DNA from: Tribonema minus
Lineage: Eukaryota; Sar; Xanthophyceae; Tribonematales; Tribonemataceae
Direction of reading: 5' to 3'
DNA length: 64,000 bases
NCBI GenBank assembly: GCA_017506865.1
Contig: JAFCMP010000046.1
Span: forward strand, 434,001-498,000
The translations under genes were made by a program, and so were the position numbers. Positions 25,501 through 37,102 of the stretch are shown here, piece by piece; within the stretch, counting starts at the first letter, position 1, and the number at the start of each line of letters is the position of its first letter. Under the pieces are notes generated by a model, which did no database searches, had not been told where the DNA came from, and worked only from the letters and a program-made list of their open reading frames with translations.

Positions 25501-28500
25501 GGACCAGTACATGGTGGACTAACAAGAGTAACTCCACTGTGGTCAGAACCTGTGCAGGTATGTAGGCACATGCAATGTAGGGTATGTAGGTTTCATACTC
25601 CGTCACCCGCGTATGCATGTATGTAGATATTTGCACGTGCGTGCCGGTTTGGGTCATGAGCGCGGCGCTTCGGTGTCATGAGGCCAAGTAGGGTCAGGGC
25701 AGGCAGTTTTCGCACTCTTGCCGCTGCGTATTGTAAGCAGCGGAGTCAGAGCTGCGCGCCTCTCGCCGCGTGCAATTATTATAGCTATGCGGACCTTTGA
25801 GAAGTGACGGTGCGCGTACATCCATCCCGTCATGGGGAAGCAGCGCTTTGGTGTCATGAGCCAAGCAGTGATAAAAGCAGGGTGAGGCAGCCCGCCCGCC
25901 CCTGCAGCTGCAACAGTGACGCAGCGCATGCGCGTCGCCACGTTGAAGTTTGCGCTGACAGGTAATGCCCGCCTGTGGGTCGCCACCGCTGTGGGTTAGA
26001 GTTAGGCAACTCGTGCGCTCCCGCTGCAGGTGCGTCCCATGTTCGGTAAAACCAGAGCCGCGCGCCACTCGCTCGCCCGGTGACTGTGCAGCCCTTTGAA
26101 AACTGATGATGCGCGTACACACGGCCACACTACATCTCAACTATGTCGAGCTCGCGCTGACGCATCGCGCCCGGCTGTAAATTGTCGCCGCGCAGATCGT
26201 GGAGGCCGTGGCGCACATGCACGCGCGCGGCATCGCGCATCGAGCGCTGGCACCGGAGGCCGTCGTCGTGGACGCCGAAGGGCACGTCAAGCTCACCAAC
26301 TTTGGTTCCGCGAAGGTATGTATGTATGCATGTGCGTGTATGTACGTATGCGCGCGCAGGCGGGGGTGAGGTTTCGCTGCGGAATACGACAGCGCGTTCG
26401 GCAGAGGACGTGGCGGGGGGGCATGCACTAGGCCGCAGAGGACGTTGTGGAGCCTCCTTCTCTGCCGCACTGCGGCTGTGCGAGTGTGCAATGCATGCCT
26501 GCAGGGCACCTTCACTGCAACGTGCTCGTCAACCTCTCTGAGCATTCGGTGTTCAGAGTCTCAGAGGGTGCTCAGCGTAGATTTCTGTATGTTTATTTCT
26601 CAAAGGGCTCAGAGAGAGCGCGCCGTTGTCGCTGCTGAGCATGGGTGCCCCCCCCGCCCCCCCCCCCTCGGCTGCCATGTACTGTTGGCGCAATCTCAGG
26701 GCTATCAGCCCCTAGTATTCTTCTTCTTCTGCGCTCTCCCTCAATCGAATCCCCTCATAGAAGACTGCTATACCTGGTCTAGTAATCCAAGGCGCAGATC
26801 GTCGTTGTCGCCGCCGCCTCCCGCTTTTTTGGTGCTGCCGCCGTCCCCTCTGCAGGCTCACATTCTTTTTACTGATCACTGCTGCTGCCGCCGCCGCACC
26901 CTCCGTAGGCTCACGCTTCTCTTTACTGAGCACCGCTGCTGCTGTCGCCGCCCCCTTCGCAGACTCATGATTCCTTCGCAGATCACTGCTGCTGCTGGCA
27001 CCGCCGCTCATTCCGCAGGCTCACACTTTTTTTACTGATCACTGATGCTGCTGTTGCCGCCCCCTTCGCAGGCTCATGATTCCTTCGCAGATCACTGCTG
27101 CTTCTGGCACCGCCGCTCATTCTGCAGGCTCACACTTTTTTTACTGATCACTGCTGCTGCTGCCGCTGCCCCTTCCGCAGGCTCACAACTTTGTTGTAGT
27201 GATCACTACTGCCGCTGTCGCCGCTTCCGCAGGCTCACGATTACTTTTGCTGATCACTGCTGCTGCTGCCGCCGCCCCCTCTGCAGGCTCACGTGCACAG
27301 CGCCACCAGCGGCTGCCGCACGGTGTGCGGCAGGGACCCGTACAGTGCGCCCGAGGTCTGGTTCGGCGTCACGCCCTACGGCCTCGCCGCCGACTGGTGG
27401 AGCGCTGGCGTGCTGCTGCACGCGCTGCTCACCGGCAAGGTGAGCGTCACACTTGAACTTCCAGTTTGTGGTCGTTTCGGCCGTTCTCGCCGCCCGGCGG
27501 AGCGCCGGCGTGCTGCTGTCTGGGACGCACTGGCAGTGCGAGCGTCGCGCTTGCACTTGCAGTTTGGCATTGCTGCCGTTGGCGTCTTACTTGCACTTGC
27601 ACTTTGGTATTGCCTCCACGGGTGTGCGGGTGTGACCCTGTCGCCACCGCGCGGCATGAGCAACGCCAGACCGTTCTGCAAGCGCTAGACCGTTCTGCAA
27701 ACACACGCCTGCGTCGCGCACGCGTGACGGCTTCGCTCGCCGCCTCCGCTAGCGTCGCACTCACGCGCGCCGGTGCAACGCTGCTGCTGCTTCTATCACC
27801 ACGCATTCCCTGTGCCGACAAAGACCTACATGTGTACACAACATTATGGTGGCTCTGTTTTGAGTCGTGGCCAATCGCCGCAGCAGCTGCGACCACAGTC
27901 ATTGGCGGAAGGCATCTGCGGCCAATTACACCTTGTCACCCACAGCTCTACGATCTCTTGATTCGATTCCAATGAAAAGTACATACTGCGCTCCTCGCGT
28001 GCAGGTGCCCGTGCCCATCGTCATGCTACTGGATCCCGATGAGAAGGTGTTAGGGTTAGGGTTAGGGTTAGGCCCATGGGCACGCTGGCGCGACGCCGCT
28101 GTTGTTCCTACCGCCACGCATTTCCGTCTACCACGCTGCAGACGCATGCACCTGACACCGAGCATCGCGCCCCCTTGCTCACGCGCGCACATGCACAGGT
28201 GCCCGTGCCCACCGTCATGCTGCCGGACCTCGACGAGGAGGTGTCTGCGTGCCTCGCGGCGGCGCCGGCGTACGTGAGCGCCGCCGCCGCGGACTGCGTG
28301 CAGCGCCTGCTGCAGGGGGACCCCGCGCGCAGGCTCGGCGGCGGCGCGGCGGGCGCGACGGCCGTCAAGGTATGTATGCATGTGCGCCTCTCAGTAGCTT
28401 CAACTTGAGGTACCCGTTCCCGCCACGCATTCCATTCGCCGATGCTGGAGTCGATGCGTCCTTTACAGAATACATTTTTTTGTAGGTTGCTGAAGCTATG

Positions 28501-29212
28501 TTGTTTTGTACTGTTCACATGGTGCTTCCCGTAGGGACTGAACTCGTGTTCAAGGCCTTATCTTCGCCGATGCTGGAGCCGATGCGGTGCACACCCACAT
28601 GACCAGTTGCAGTCTCACAGACTTCAGGCGCGCTGTGGCCATCGAGGTTTGTCGGCTTGCACCAAATGTGTTGTGACATGCAGTTTTCACCCGTTGTCCA
28701 CTCTAAGTGTTCAGCCAGTGCCGTGTGTGCAATCTTGATTGCTGCATCGAGTCACGTCAGAGGCGCATCTCGCGCGTCCCAGCACCACATGCACGGTCAC
28801 TGCGCCCTGTCGGCTCGCCTGCCCAAGCCGCCGTTCCGCCTGCGCTCACTGCCCGCGTCGCACACCGCTGCTGTGGCTTCACGGCCACTGCAGTGCAGTG
28901 CACATCTGATACCCCCCCCCCCCCCCCCTTTCGTTCGCTGATCACTCGCGGCTGCAGGCACACCCCCTCTTTGCGCACATCGACTGGCCCACGCTGGCGC
29001 GGCGCGGCTACAACTCGCCGCTGGCCCCCCGCCCCCCGCGCCCCGCCCCCCACGCCAACCTCCCCTTCCGCTCCCAGCCCCTGGCCCTGGCCCCCATCAA
29101 GACGGCCGTGGCCAACTTCAGCGCGCCGCCGCAGGCCGCGCAGTCTCCGCAGTCGTGGGGCAGGCTCTTCAACTTGCCGTGGCGCGCAACTTCAAAGTCG
29201 CCGACGGAGTAG
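19506..29212 (+). CDS. AGC-family protein kinase homologue, predicted pseudokinase (about 916 aa)
   Basis: Thirteen exons with consistent phase: 19506-19691, 20233-20543, 20775-21039, 21171-21707, 22448-22687, 23068-23331, 23652-23702, 24062-24186, 24974-25046, 26196-26315, 27287-27439, 28199-28369, 28958-29212 (TAG). Residues 1 to about 575 are Ser/Ala/Gly/Arg-rich and probably disordered. The kinase fold starts at about 580: LDGGGFSQLWLARDRATGKS (first and third glycines of the loop lost), LAK (VAIK lysine kept), AAERRVLEGLW (C-helix Glu region), HLYMVTNV. The catalytic loop reads AHRALAPEAVVV, so HRD Asp, the following Lys and the Asn are all gone; DFG is NFG. TVCGRDPYSAPE and ADWWSAGVLLHALLTG keep the activation segment, APE and the F-helix Asp. 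The AGC tail follows (HPLFAHIDWPTLARRGYNSP). Phosphotransfer is unlikely; a scaffold role is inferred. Confidence 0.9.
23707..23727 (+). repeat. Interstitial telomere-like repeat (CCCTAA)n
   Basis: About three CCCTAA units start 4 nt inside the donor of the kinase intron after 23702. See also 28047-28074 and 59117-59160. Confidence 0.9.
24200..24670 (+). repeat. Decayed tandem repeats in a kinase intron
   Basis: GCAGCAGCGCTCATCACAGC and a following TGCGCAC-GCCCCT / GCTGTCATGCGGC-GCA pattern recur at about 24256-24325, 24373-24440 and 24580-24650, with a shorter echo at 24205. Each contains a possible AG acceptor but none is followed by the exon seen at 24974. Confidence 0.7.
25080..25325 (+). 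repeat. Copies of the donor boundary of exon 24974-25046
   Basis: The exon end GGCGGCCTTTGCCTTTGCTC with its GTATG donor is echoed at about 25078-25102 (GGCCTTCGCCTTCGCTCTGGTATG) and at about 25285-25320 (CTCGACGGCGCCGCG-GTGGCCTTTGCCTTT). Both lie in the intron downstream. Confidence 0.75.
26840..27290 (+). repeat. Splice-acceptor array: nine AG/GCTCA junctions at 52-56 nt spacing
   Basis: Each unit carries a branch-point-like TTTTACTGATCACTG, a CTGCTGCCGCCGCCCCCT pyrimidine stretch, then GCAG/GCTCA. Junctions fall at about 26856, 26909, 26963, 27019, 27072, 27128, 27181, 27233 and 27287. Only the last continues into conserved kinase sequence (AHVHSATSG). The upstream units match the real one on both sides of the junction, for some 6 exon bases, and have no coding potential. 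Confidence 0.93.
27825..27978 (-). repeat. Dispersed repeat family A, copy 2 (inverted)
   Basis: The reverse complement matches the copy at 57680-57850 over most of its length: GAGATCGTAGAGCT, GTGACAAGG, TGCCTTCC-CCAATGACTGTGG, ATTGGCCACGACTCAAA and CCACCAT. It is intronic in the pseudokinase gene and shows that the family inserts in either orientation. Confidence 0.85.
27995..28048 (+). repeat. Copy of the acceptor boundary of exon 28199-28369
   Basis: GTGCAG then GTGCCCGTGCCCA-CGTCATGCT encodes VPVPIVMLLDPDEKV, a near copy of VPVPTVMLPDLDEEV at 28199. The copy ends at GTGTTAGGG and runs straight into a TTAGGG tract. Using it as an additional exon would be in frame but has no family support. 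Confidence 0.8.
28047..28074 (+). repeat. Interstitial telomere-like repeat (TTAGGG)n
   Basis: Four TTAGGG-type units in a kinase intron, in the opposite orientation to those at 23707 and directly after the copied exon boundary. Confidence 0.93.
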
Positions 29213-30236
29213 CAGGGGGAGTCCGCGTGTGTGACGGATTGGGGGGGGCTGTGGAGCGCTGCGGATGCGACCGGCATCGCGCGCGCGCGCCCGCTCCCCC
29301 GTCGTCTGCTGTTCCTGTGTCGGTGTGGCGCGAGAGACGGTACTGCTTGTGACTTGGCCGATGTGACGCGCGCGCTGTGTGGTGTGGTTTGGGGGGGGGG
29401 GGGGGGAGAGGGGGGACACATGGGGGGGAAGTCGGCGAGCAGCACAGGCGCGGCCACCCTGCTGCGCAGTGCGCCCGTCCCCCCCCCCCCCCCCACCCAC
29501 CCCACCCCTTCCACAACCTGCGCTCGTCTACATGGAACCACTCATTGGATTTACTCAGGGGCGCATGCGCCACGACTGCCCCCCCCCCCCCCCCCCCCCC
29601 GCCTAGCCACCCACCTCCCCCTCGTCTCCTTCGTGTTCTCTGCGGAGTGAAACGGGCAGGTTGGTGAGGGGTGCATGGGGGGGGATCTGGGGGGGGGGGA
29701 GGGGGGGCTGAGTGCGCGCATGACAGCGCTCTGAGTCTCATGACTCCGCAGCTCTAGGCAGCTGCGGGGGCTCAGCCGCTTTAGTCAAGCGGCCTGTACA
29801 CAGGGAGCATCTCGCCAGAGTCCGGAAGAGCAAAAGTTGAAGTTGAGACGCAGGGTTCACGGACGCATGCGCACCCACAGTGCCCGTGCGTTGCGACGTT
29901 TTACTTGGCGAGCGCCCTCGGGAGGCGTTCGCGCATACGCGTAGTGAGTGTGTGTGTCACTGCTGCCTGGGATTAGGGACTGCTCATGGTTAGCACGGCA
30001 TGGCGAGAGAACCCCCCCCACTACCCAGTGTCGGGGGGAATGGCCTTGCGGCGAGTGCAGTTTTGCCACCCACGATGATGGGGCCTTTGTTCCATGGTCT
30101 TTTAGGCGGTACAGCAGTTGAAAAAGGGGCGGCAGTAGTCTGACCCCCCTCTCCTCCTCTAACCCCCCCCCGCCCCCGCCCCCCCTGTGAAATGGATATA
30201 CAATACATGTCTAGCCTAGGCCCGCTGAATCAGATT
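29213..30236. other. Intergenic stretch with long G and C runs
   Basis: Contains poly-G at about 29388-29406 and 29688-29708, and poly-C at about 29478-29494, 29579-29600 and 30165-30185. Open frames here are Pro/Gly repeats read from these runs. No gene is supported apart from the kinase 3' UTR. Confidence 0.7.
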
Positions 30237-30787
30237 TGAATCACTTTTGGCATCAGCTTGGTCCCCAGTGTTCTTGCTGCCACCGCCGCTGCTGCTTGGG
30301 CCCTCCCTTCCTTGGCTTGTCTGGCAAACTGGTCAAAGACGTTGCACACTGGCGCCTTGCTGTATGACAAATGGCCTGTCTTTTACTGTACTTTGTACAA
30401 CAGCCACGCAGGCGCATTTAATTCCTCAAATACTGCCGCTCTGCGGTGTTGTGTCAGTGAGCGTGCCTGTGGGTGCTGATGCTCCATTGTGACCATGGTG
30501 AGAATGTTGTCCTTGCCAGAGCGCATCGTGTCAGCGTTGCCCGCCTGCCTTTGTCCAGTGACCCAAATGCAGAACACACGACAGCGCACAACAGCACACA
30601 AAATGCAGAGCGGCGTCACTTTTTCACGACATGCTGGCAGCCAGTGGCAAGCATGTGAATAATTTGTGAATGACGTGCAGCCATTCGTGCATAGAGCGCT
30701 TCGTACTGCGTCATTTGGTGACAAAACATTGCCCCGCCACCTTGTCGTTTCACGTCTGGCAACCAAGAAGGTAGGCTGCCGCACACA
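30237..30787 (-). CDS. Possible 3' exons of an unknown gene
   Basis: Two minus-strand blocks join in phase. About 30786-30606 encodes LPSWLPDVKRQGGGAMFCHQ...YEALYARMAARHSQIIHM...CQHVVK and ends in a GT donor in phase 2. About 30360-30237 starts after CATACAG and encodes KAPVCNVFDQFARQAKEGR...AARTLGTKLMPKVIQI to a TGA stop. Both look helical and coding-like, but no family is recognised and the 5' exons were not found; 31100-30830 may hold another one. Confidence 0.35.
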
Positions 30788-30799
30788 GACAGCACAAGC

Positions 30800-33700
30800 A
30801 CATCAAGAAAGCAGAGCTCCAGTGCTCACCCGCTGATCCACTTCCATGAGCATTAAGACAGCATGACCTTCCACCCAGCAAGCAGTGGTACACGCATGTT
30901 CGGGATCTTCTGCACGATCTGTGCTTGAAGCTTGCTTGACATTGCAACACATCCTGGCCTGGAGTCCATGATGGTTCGTACTCAACAAGAGTCGATGCAT
31001 GCACAGCAAGGACGTGGTGCCGCTGCAGATGCCTACTGGCGTAGCAGCTTGTGGTTGCGTAAGCCAGACGAATTTTGCAGCGAAAGCGACAAGGACAGGC
31101 AGCAACATTTATCAAGTGCACATGTCATTATTCAGGCATTCATTGTGTTCTTGATATTCGCGCTTAACTCCGGTTGGTTGCTATGAAGCCACCTCCATGA
31201 GCGGAGCAGGAAACTGTGTGTTTTCCTTCTGCATCAGGCCATTGCAATGAGGTCTGGTAGATGCCGGCAAATAGCTTCCGCTGACATGTCATGAGAATCA
31301 CTGTACTATACTGCTCGTTAGCACCGAGAGGTGCGGCAGCACTCGCGGTGGCGCTGATGGTGGCGAGGGTGCATCAGGCAGCAAGGGGATGGGAGATGCT
31401 GGCTGTGAGCAGGAGCTGCGGAGTCGCGTGTGGTGAGGATACGGCTTTGGGCAGCAGCAGGGGATATTGGAACATGGGGATACGGATAGCATCAGGGCAC
31501 ACTGTAGATCGTTTGCTTGAACACGCAAGAAAGAGAACCTCGGCCAGGCACGTCAGCGGCGTGCTTAGGCAAGGAATCGAGGACCGGGCGCCTCTGGCCC
31601 AAATGTATACTAGAGGCATAACCGCGGTCCTCCGGCGTTTTCGCTCAAGAGATGGAGACATCGGCTACGATAGGTGTGGCTCAGACTGGGTGCCGCTGTG
31701 TCTGCCCCCCATGAGTCTAGTACAAGCCTGCAACGCAGGGCTCTAAGGGCCCGTCCGATTTTAGTTTTTTGCATTCTTATCCAACGCATCAAGCCCACCT
31801 TGGGGCTGCTATAAATACAAGATCATAAGTACTTCTACACTACAAAGATTCGTCAGGCATGATTTGTTTGAAAAATTGAGGCACAATGCACAAAGTCGAG
31901 TCTAGCAAATGATAGAGGGTGATGCCATGCAACATGGACATTGATATGCTATGTATGCGCACGAATGCCACCGTCTTGCGAGCAGACGACAACGTCTAGT
32001 GCAGTCAAGGCAGCTCAATTTCAGTCGGCAAGCAGAGCAGCATACACAGCGCATTTGTGCTGACACAGCAACGGTATTGAAAACACTTCTCGAAGTATTC
32101 ATGCCAGGGGAGCGGAAGCAACGCACATTGCAAACACTGTCCCATCAATCACATCCATCACAACACCAAAGTGATCTGTGGAATCAAATGGCAAAATTTG
32201 CTCGGCGGGTGGGGTGCTGAAAAACACCCAGAATGACAACGCCACTCCGCATGACGCGCCACTTTGCCCTCCCCTTCTTCGATGCCTGCACAGAAGGCTG
32301 GCAAGTTGGCAAGCACCTGCACACCGGCACATGTGTGAATTGTAATGCAGAATGCAATGCAGAGCAGCAGCAGCAGCGTCAACAGCGCAGGTGTACGCAC
32401 ACACCGGCACATGTTGCGATTGCAATGCAGAGTGCACTGCAGAGCAGCAGCAGATTTCAACAGCGCAGGTGCACGCGCAAGTGTGGCCCGGGCAGCGCAC
32501 ATACACACGGTACCTACCTGGGTCTCTGTTGGTACGGCAGCGGGCTTGCCCAAGGCCCGCCGCCAAGCCCCCGCACCGCGGCAAGGTCGAGACCATAGCG
32601 GGGGACTACTCTACTGATTTGTTCACGAGGACTTCGTGGTCGTAAAGTTGTAAGTGCTAGCTTCAGCCACTTGTGATGGTCCTCAATTTGCTAGCTTCAG
32701 CTGATTGTAATGATGGAAGTCTGTTTTCATGAGTGGATGTCAAACTTGATCACCATGAAAAAAAATCTACATGGTGAACTCCGCGGCAAGCATCAGATGT
32801 AGGCTGCGGCCCGGGAAGGTAGGGGGCCGGCAGAGGTGCCCCCTAAACCCCCCAGAGGAGGGGGCCGCGGGCGACCACCCTCCCGCTTTCAGCAGTGCGC
32901 TACACTTATGGGACTCACGTTGCCAGCCGCTACCAGTGCACACACGCGGACGTGTCTTGACGTAGCTCGCGTGCGCACAGACCCCTCTGCCAAGGTGCAA
33001 GCGGCGCCACAACGCGGCATGTGCCGCTGCAGGGATCGAACCAGGCTCCATCCTGGTTGGCCTAGGTCTGATGCCGCCTTGAAGTTCACCTACCGGCCCA
33101 AGACAGGATGCCCCCTTCTAAGCGCTGCTTTTGTCACGGTTAGCGGAAACTTGTGGGACACCTGGTGACCTCTGGGCCCTACTCCTGCCGCCTACATGAG
33201 AGCACAGAGAGCAGCGTGGCCCGGACAGCAGAGGGCGAGCTGAGGCAGCTGATCAGTGCTGCCCCAGAAGGGAGGGGGAAAGGACCCCCTCCCCTGACCA
33301 AACCCCTGGATAGGGATCTGGTGCCACGCCCCAATCACAGCAACATTTCCCCTTGCCATCAGCGTCTTGCAACAGTCCCTCGCTCGTATTCTTGTCGGTA
33401 AGTCCAGAAGTGCCCCGCGCCTTGAGCATCTTGAAGTTGCCGGTTTTGGCGTCCACAAGTCTTGAACCAACTCCAGCTGTCGTACACACTGTGACTGACC
33501 TCAGCTAGCTTGGCAGTGCTACAGGTCGCGGATCACGGCCGCCTCTGGGAGTTGGCCCAGACTCAGCGGTATCCGTCTGCTGTCGTATCCATGGTGCTCT
33601 CTGTGCTCTCAACAACAAGATTCTGCATACCTTCGGAGTGTGTCGAACGCCGCCCATGCCTTCGCGCCTCCCTTTGACCGCTGCCCCTCCTGCATACACC

Positions 33701-34400
33701 CAGGTACAAGAGAGGCACGTCCGAGCTCGAACGATGTGACCCTACTGGTGTAAGTCCCGCGATTTGAAGCCCCAGTCTCACTATTCAGCTCCCGCAAACG
33801 TCGCTGTCCGCTGCCCCGGTGAAGGTGTTCGCACCGGACAGAACTTCGCGCTTTGTGCTAGCCTCGCTTTCCGTGCAGCCAGCACGCTGCCGGATTAAAC
33901 GAATACTCTGGGCAGAACAGAACGATTGCTATCAAGCTGACATGCTCTGGTGGGATCACGTGTAACGCGCATACACAAAGGAGGAAAGGAGGAGTTGCGT
34001 TTGCACTGGCTCTTTTCCGACGTTGCTGCTGCCTCCGTCCTCGTCAGCTTGCGCCTGAATACATATAATGATCATCGCGTCGGCGCTGGCGAAAACTACC
34101 TACGCTTCAGCGTCAGGCACATCTCGCCTACTACATTGTCTTGGGCAGCCCTGCTGCCTGGAGCTCGGAGGAGGCAAGATGTCTTGCGGCGAAATGGCAC
34201 TGACCTCGACGGAGCTGGGGCGTCGCTCTCCTTCGCCAAGCAGCATGGCGAGTGCACCAGATTCCCTCTGCCTGCATGAGCCACTTGGAGAGTGCTTATG
34301 CTCGCTGTGCAGCTGATGACGGGTGTGAGCCATCCGGTGCACGAGAATAAGCAGTGGCATCACGTCCGTTATGGCGGTAGCCGGTATTGGCCGGTATTGA
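30800..34400. other. Gene-poor stretch, unassigned open frames only
   Basis: Open frames such as 31291-31746 (+, 151 codons) and 33950-34279 (+) show no family motif. A segment from about 32500 to 33850 differs in texture, with few poly-C/G introns and many GGGGG/CCCCC blocks around CCGCGG; it may be a degraded foreign insert or a G-rich untranslated region. A repeat of about 65 bp x 2 with AATGCAGAG, AGCAGCAG and AACAGCGCAGGTG lies at about 32320-32470. Nothing else is supported. Confidence 0.5.
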
Positions 34401-34426
34401 CCGCCTGTGGGCGCACACACCTATGA

Positions 34427-35066
34427 ATGAGTGGCTGCCGATTGTTTCACACTCTTCTTTGGATGGCCAGGATGGCAGCTGGCGGCAGGCGCTCTGCAGC
34501 TTATTTACATTCGACACTCCCGCTGGGCACTATCTTGCACCAGCTGTGTGGTGCTGCCATGCGAGGCTTAGACCAGCTGCAATTCGAGGTGAGAAAGGCA
34601 TGTTTTGTGTGTGCATAGACACGACGCGCTTCCCATTGACGATAACGTTGGCACCAGTAAGACGCCTCACTTCTCATTCCGAGGCACTCATGGTTCAGCA
34701 AACACATATTTTGACTGAGGGACGACCGCCTTTGCTTTGTGTGTGGTACCCAGACCTTGCAAGCACATGCTGATTGTCTCTCTGTTGTGGCCCTCTCCTT
34801 CTTTGCTGCTCGCTGCAGGGCTCATGCAAACATCTCCATCGGCACAAGCTAGCAGCCCGCTGCTTTTGCAGCTGCTTGCTGCAGCGCCACTGCCGTCCCT
34901 GATGCGCACCACTCGCCCAGAATTGGATCTTTTCAGCGCTTCAGGGGACCAGCTTTGCGAGAGATCTGCACTTCGAGTGCCTGCAATCTTCATGGATGAA
35001 GTCTACCACGGCCTTTCCACGCATAGCAAGTGTGGCCGAGCCCTTCCCTCAAGGTTTCAGCTCTAG
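34427..35066 (+). CDS. Possible exons of an unknown gene
   Basis: A block ending at about 34589 (LHQLCGAAMRGLDQLQFE then GTGAGA) joins in phase 0 to a block starting at about 34819 after CGCTGCAG (GLMQTSPSAQASSP...LMRTTRPELDLFSASG...VPAIFMDE) with a stop at 35064. Later coding-like pieces (DLKKRIEACSEAEGVVMALL near 35190; MQPGTHTALIACLLHPESN near 35341) could belong to the same or another gene. No family recognised. Confidence 0.3.
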
Positions 35067-36239
35067 CCACATGAGCGCACGCTACTCGCTGTGACAAGGT
35101 GGCTTCAGCGCTTGCTGGACTGCACATGACACGTAGCATGCACACGGTATCTGCCACCACATGTGCGAGCACTGGCACATTACTGTGGGACTTGAAGAAG
35201 CGGATTGAAGCTTGCAGTGAAGCGGAGGGAGTGGTGATGGCACTGTTGGGACGGCACCAGACGCCATCAGGGCAGACAGCAGGGGCCAGTGTGGACGCGT
35301 TACACACCCATCCGACAAGCACGTACTGGACCTGTTGAGAATGCAGCCGGGAACGCATACGGCACTCATTGCCTGCCTCCTGCACCCAGAATCCAATATC
35401 AGCAGAACACAAGCGCATGGGGATATGGGAGAATGGCGGGCATCAGATGCGGGAGAGGACGCCCCGCTGGTGTTCTGGTGTCACAACTACTGCGAACTCC
35501 TGCCTAGGCCTGCCGGCAGCGGAAAACAGCTCCTCAGGGGCAGAAACAGGCAGGACAAAGCATTCGCGGACACGCCACATCAAGTAGCTCATTGCAGTAT
35601 CTTCAAGTTTTGGGAGGTCTTTTTGGGCGTGCTCTGGGCTTGTCCAAAGGCCGCCAGCTTCAACAACTATAGGCCTCATCAGCGGGTGCTTCTTTGGATC
35701 TCATTTGCTCATGGGTCACTGCAGCCTCTTATGGCCACTGGAGCCGGACGTTGATGCCTGCCTTCCAGGGCCCTGGGCCCCTTGTAGTACTGCTTTTGCA
35801 GTTCAGGATATTGATTGTGCCTGGCTGCTGTTGTGTGGAACCTGTCCTTGCACCACAGTACAGGATTGGTGCTACTTTCAGTGGTTGTCATGACGGCGTG
35901 GAAGTTCACAACCATGTTGCATGCCATTTACAAACTGTCCCATGTTTGTTTTTGAGGTCGGACGGCACGACGCTTAATTCAAGTGTTTGTGTCCGACAGA
36001 TTCCATATCACTGCAGTCTCAGGTGGTGTGTCACAAATCACGTTGGGTATCATGTGCAGCGTCATAAATGCAGGGCGCGCTGTGGATACACCCAATGCAA
36101 CCTTCGCGGTAGTCATCTCCCGGTTGACCACCAACAGCTTCTACCGCCTGAACTCAACATGCATGCGTCCTATGCACTCATGTTGTTGCCTATAATGGAT
36201 CATAGCCACGTGGCCTCGATGTGTACTTTTGGGGCTTTT

Positions 36240-37102
36240 GTCAACAAGAGTGGTTCACATGTCACGCAAAATGCAGCATGGCACAAGGTGAGCCACACCA
36301 AATTCAATTCATAGCATACAGACACTTGTGGAGTTCCCTCGATTTGCATAGTCTCCATATGCCGCTAGAGAGTCTAGCATAGTCACCATATGCCACTAGA
36401 GCGTCGAGTGGAGACATAACTGACCAGAACATGAGGCATTCTGAGCTTAAGCATCCGCACAACAAGGCCTGAGGCTCAAAGCAAGGACTCACACACAAAG
36501 ATTTCAGCTGCACAATTCCTCGTGAAAACGAACGGAGTCATCACTGGCATGCTCAGCGTGTAAGACTGCCATTCAAAACATGACGAAAGCGTCACCAGCT
36601 GGTGCCGAAGCGCATCACCTCAGCACAACCGATCGGTAATGCTTGCTGCAAATCCCCATGGCCAGGCAAGGCGATGGCGAAACTGCCAATGGAACGGAAT
36701 GAAAAACTGGCCACAACGGCCTTCTTCTAACTCTGTATGGCTTTGACAAACAAACCTCGCATTTCCGCTGCTGCTATTGCTGAGCGCTGCCCTGCCGCGC
36801 ATCAACTGCTGGCATTCTGCTGCTGCTACCAAGCACGATAGCTGTGGACGACGAGGCTGCTTGTAGCTGCCGGTACGTGCTAGCCTAGTCGCTACGGCCG
36901 CTACATGGCCTTGCTGCTGCGCCGCAGCAGCAGCTGCTGCTGCTGCTGCTGCTGCACAAAAAATACAGTACTTCAAACACGCGTCGATGCGGCGTTACCG
37001 ATCGCGGCATCACCGCCAAACGCACACCGCCTCTCCACACACCACCACTGCAAGCCCCCCCTCCCCCCCCCCCCCCGTCCATCAGGCCCCCTTTTCGCCC
37101 CC
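36240..37102. other. Intergenic stretch
   Basis: Holds a short tandem repeat CATAGTC-CCATATGCC-CTAGAG at 36347-36402, a CAG/CTG run near 36925-36955 and a poly-C run near 37055-37076 just past the SDR stop. No gene seen. Confidence 0.6.

Noticed and set aside
27995-28048. VPVPIVMLLDPDEK as an additional kinase exon
   Set aside because: It duplicates the start of the next exon and no AGC kinase has this segment twice; treated as a junction copy.
29213-30200. Gly/Pro-rich open frames
   Set aside because: Produced by poly-G and poly-C runs with no conserved residues.
33020-33070. GGATCGAACC, a tRNA T-arm-like string
   Set aside because: The flanking bases do not form a T stem and no anticodon or D arm is found on the minus strand.
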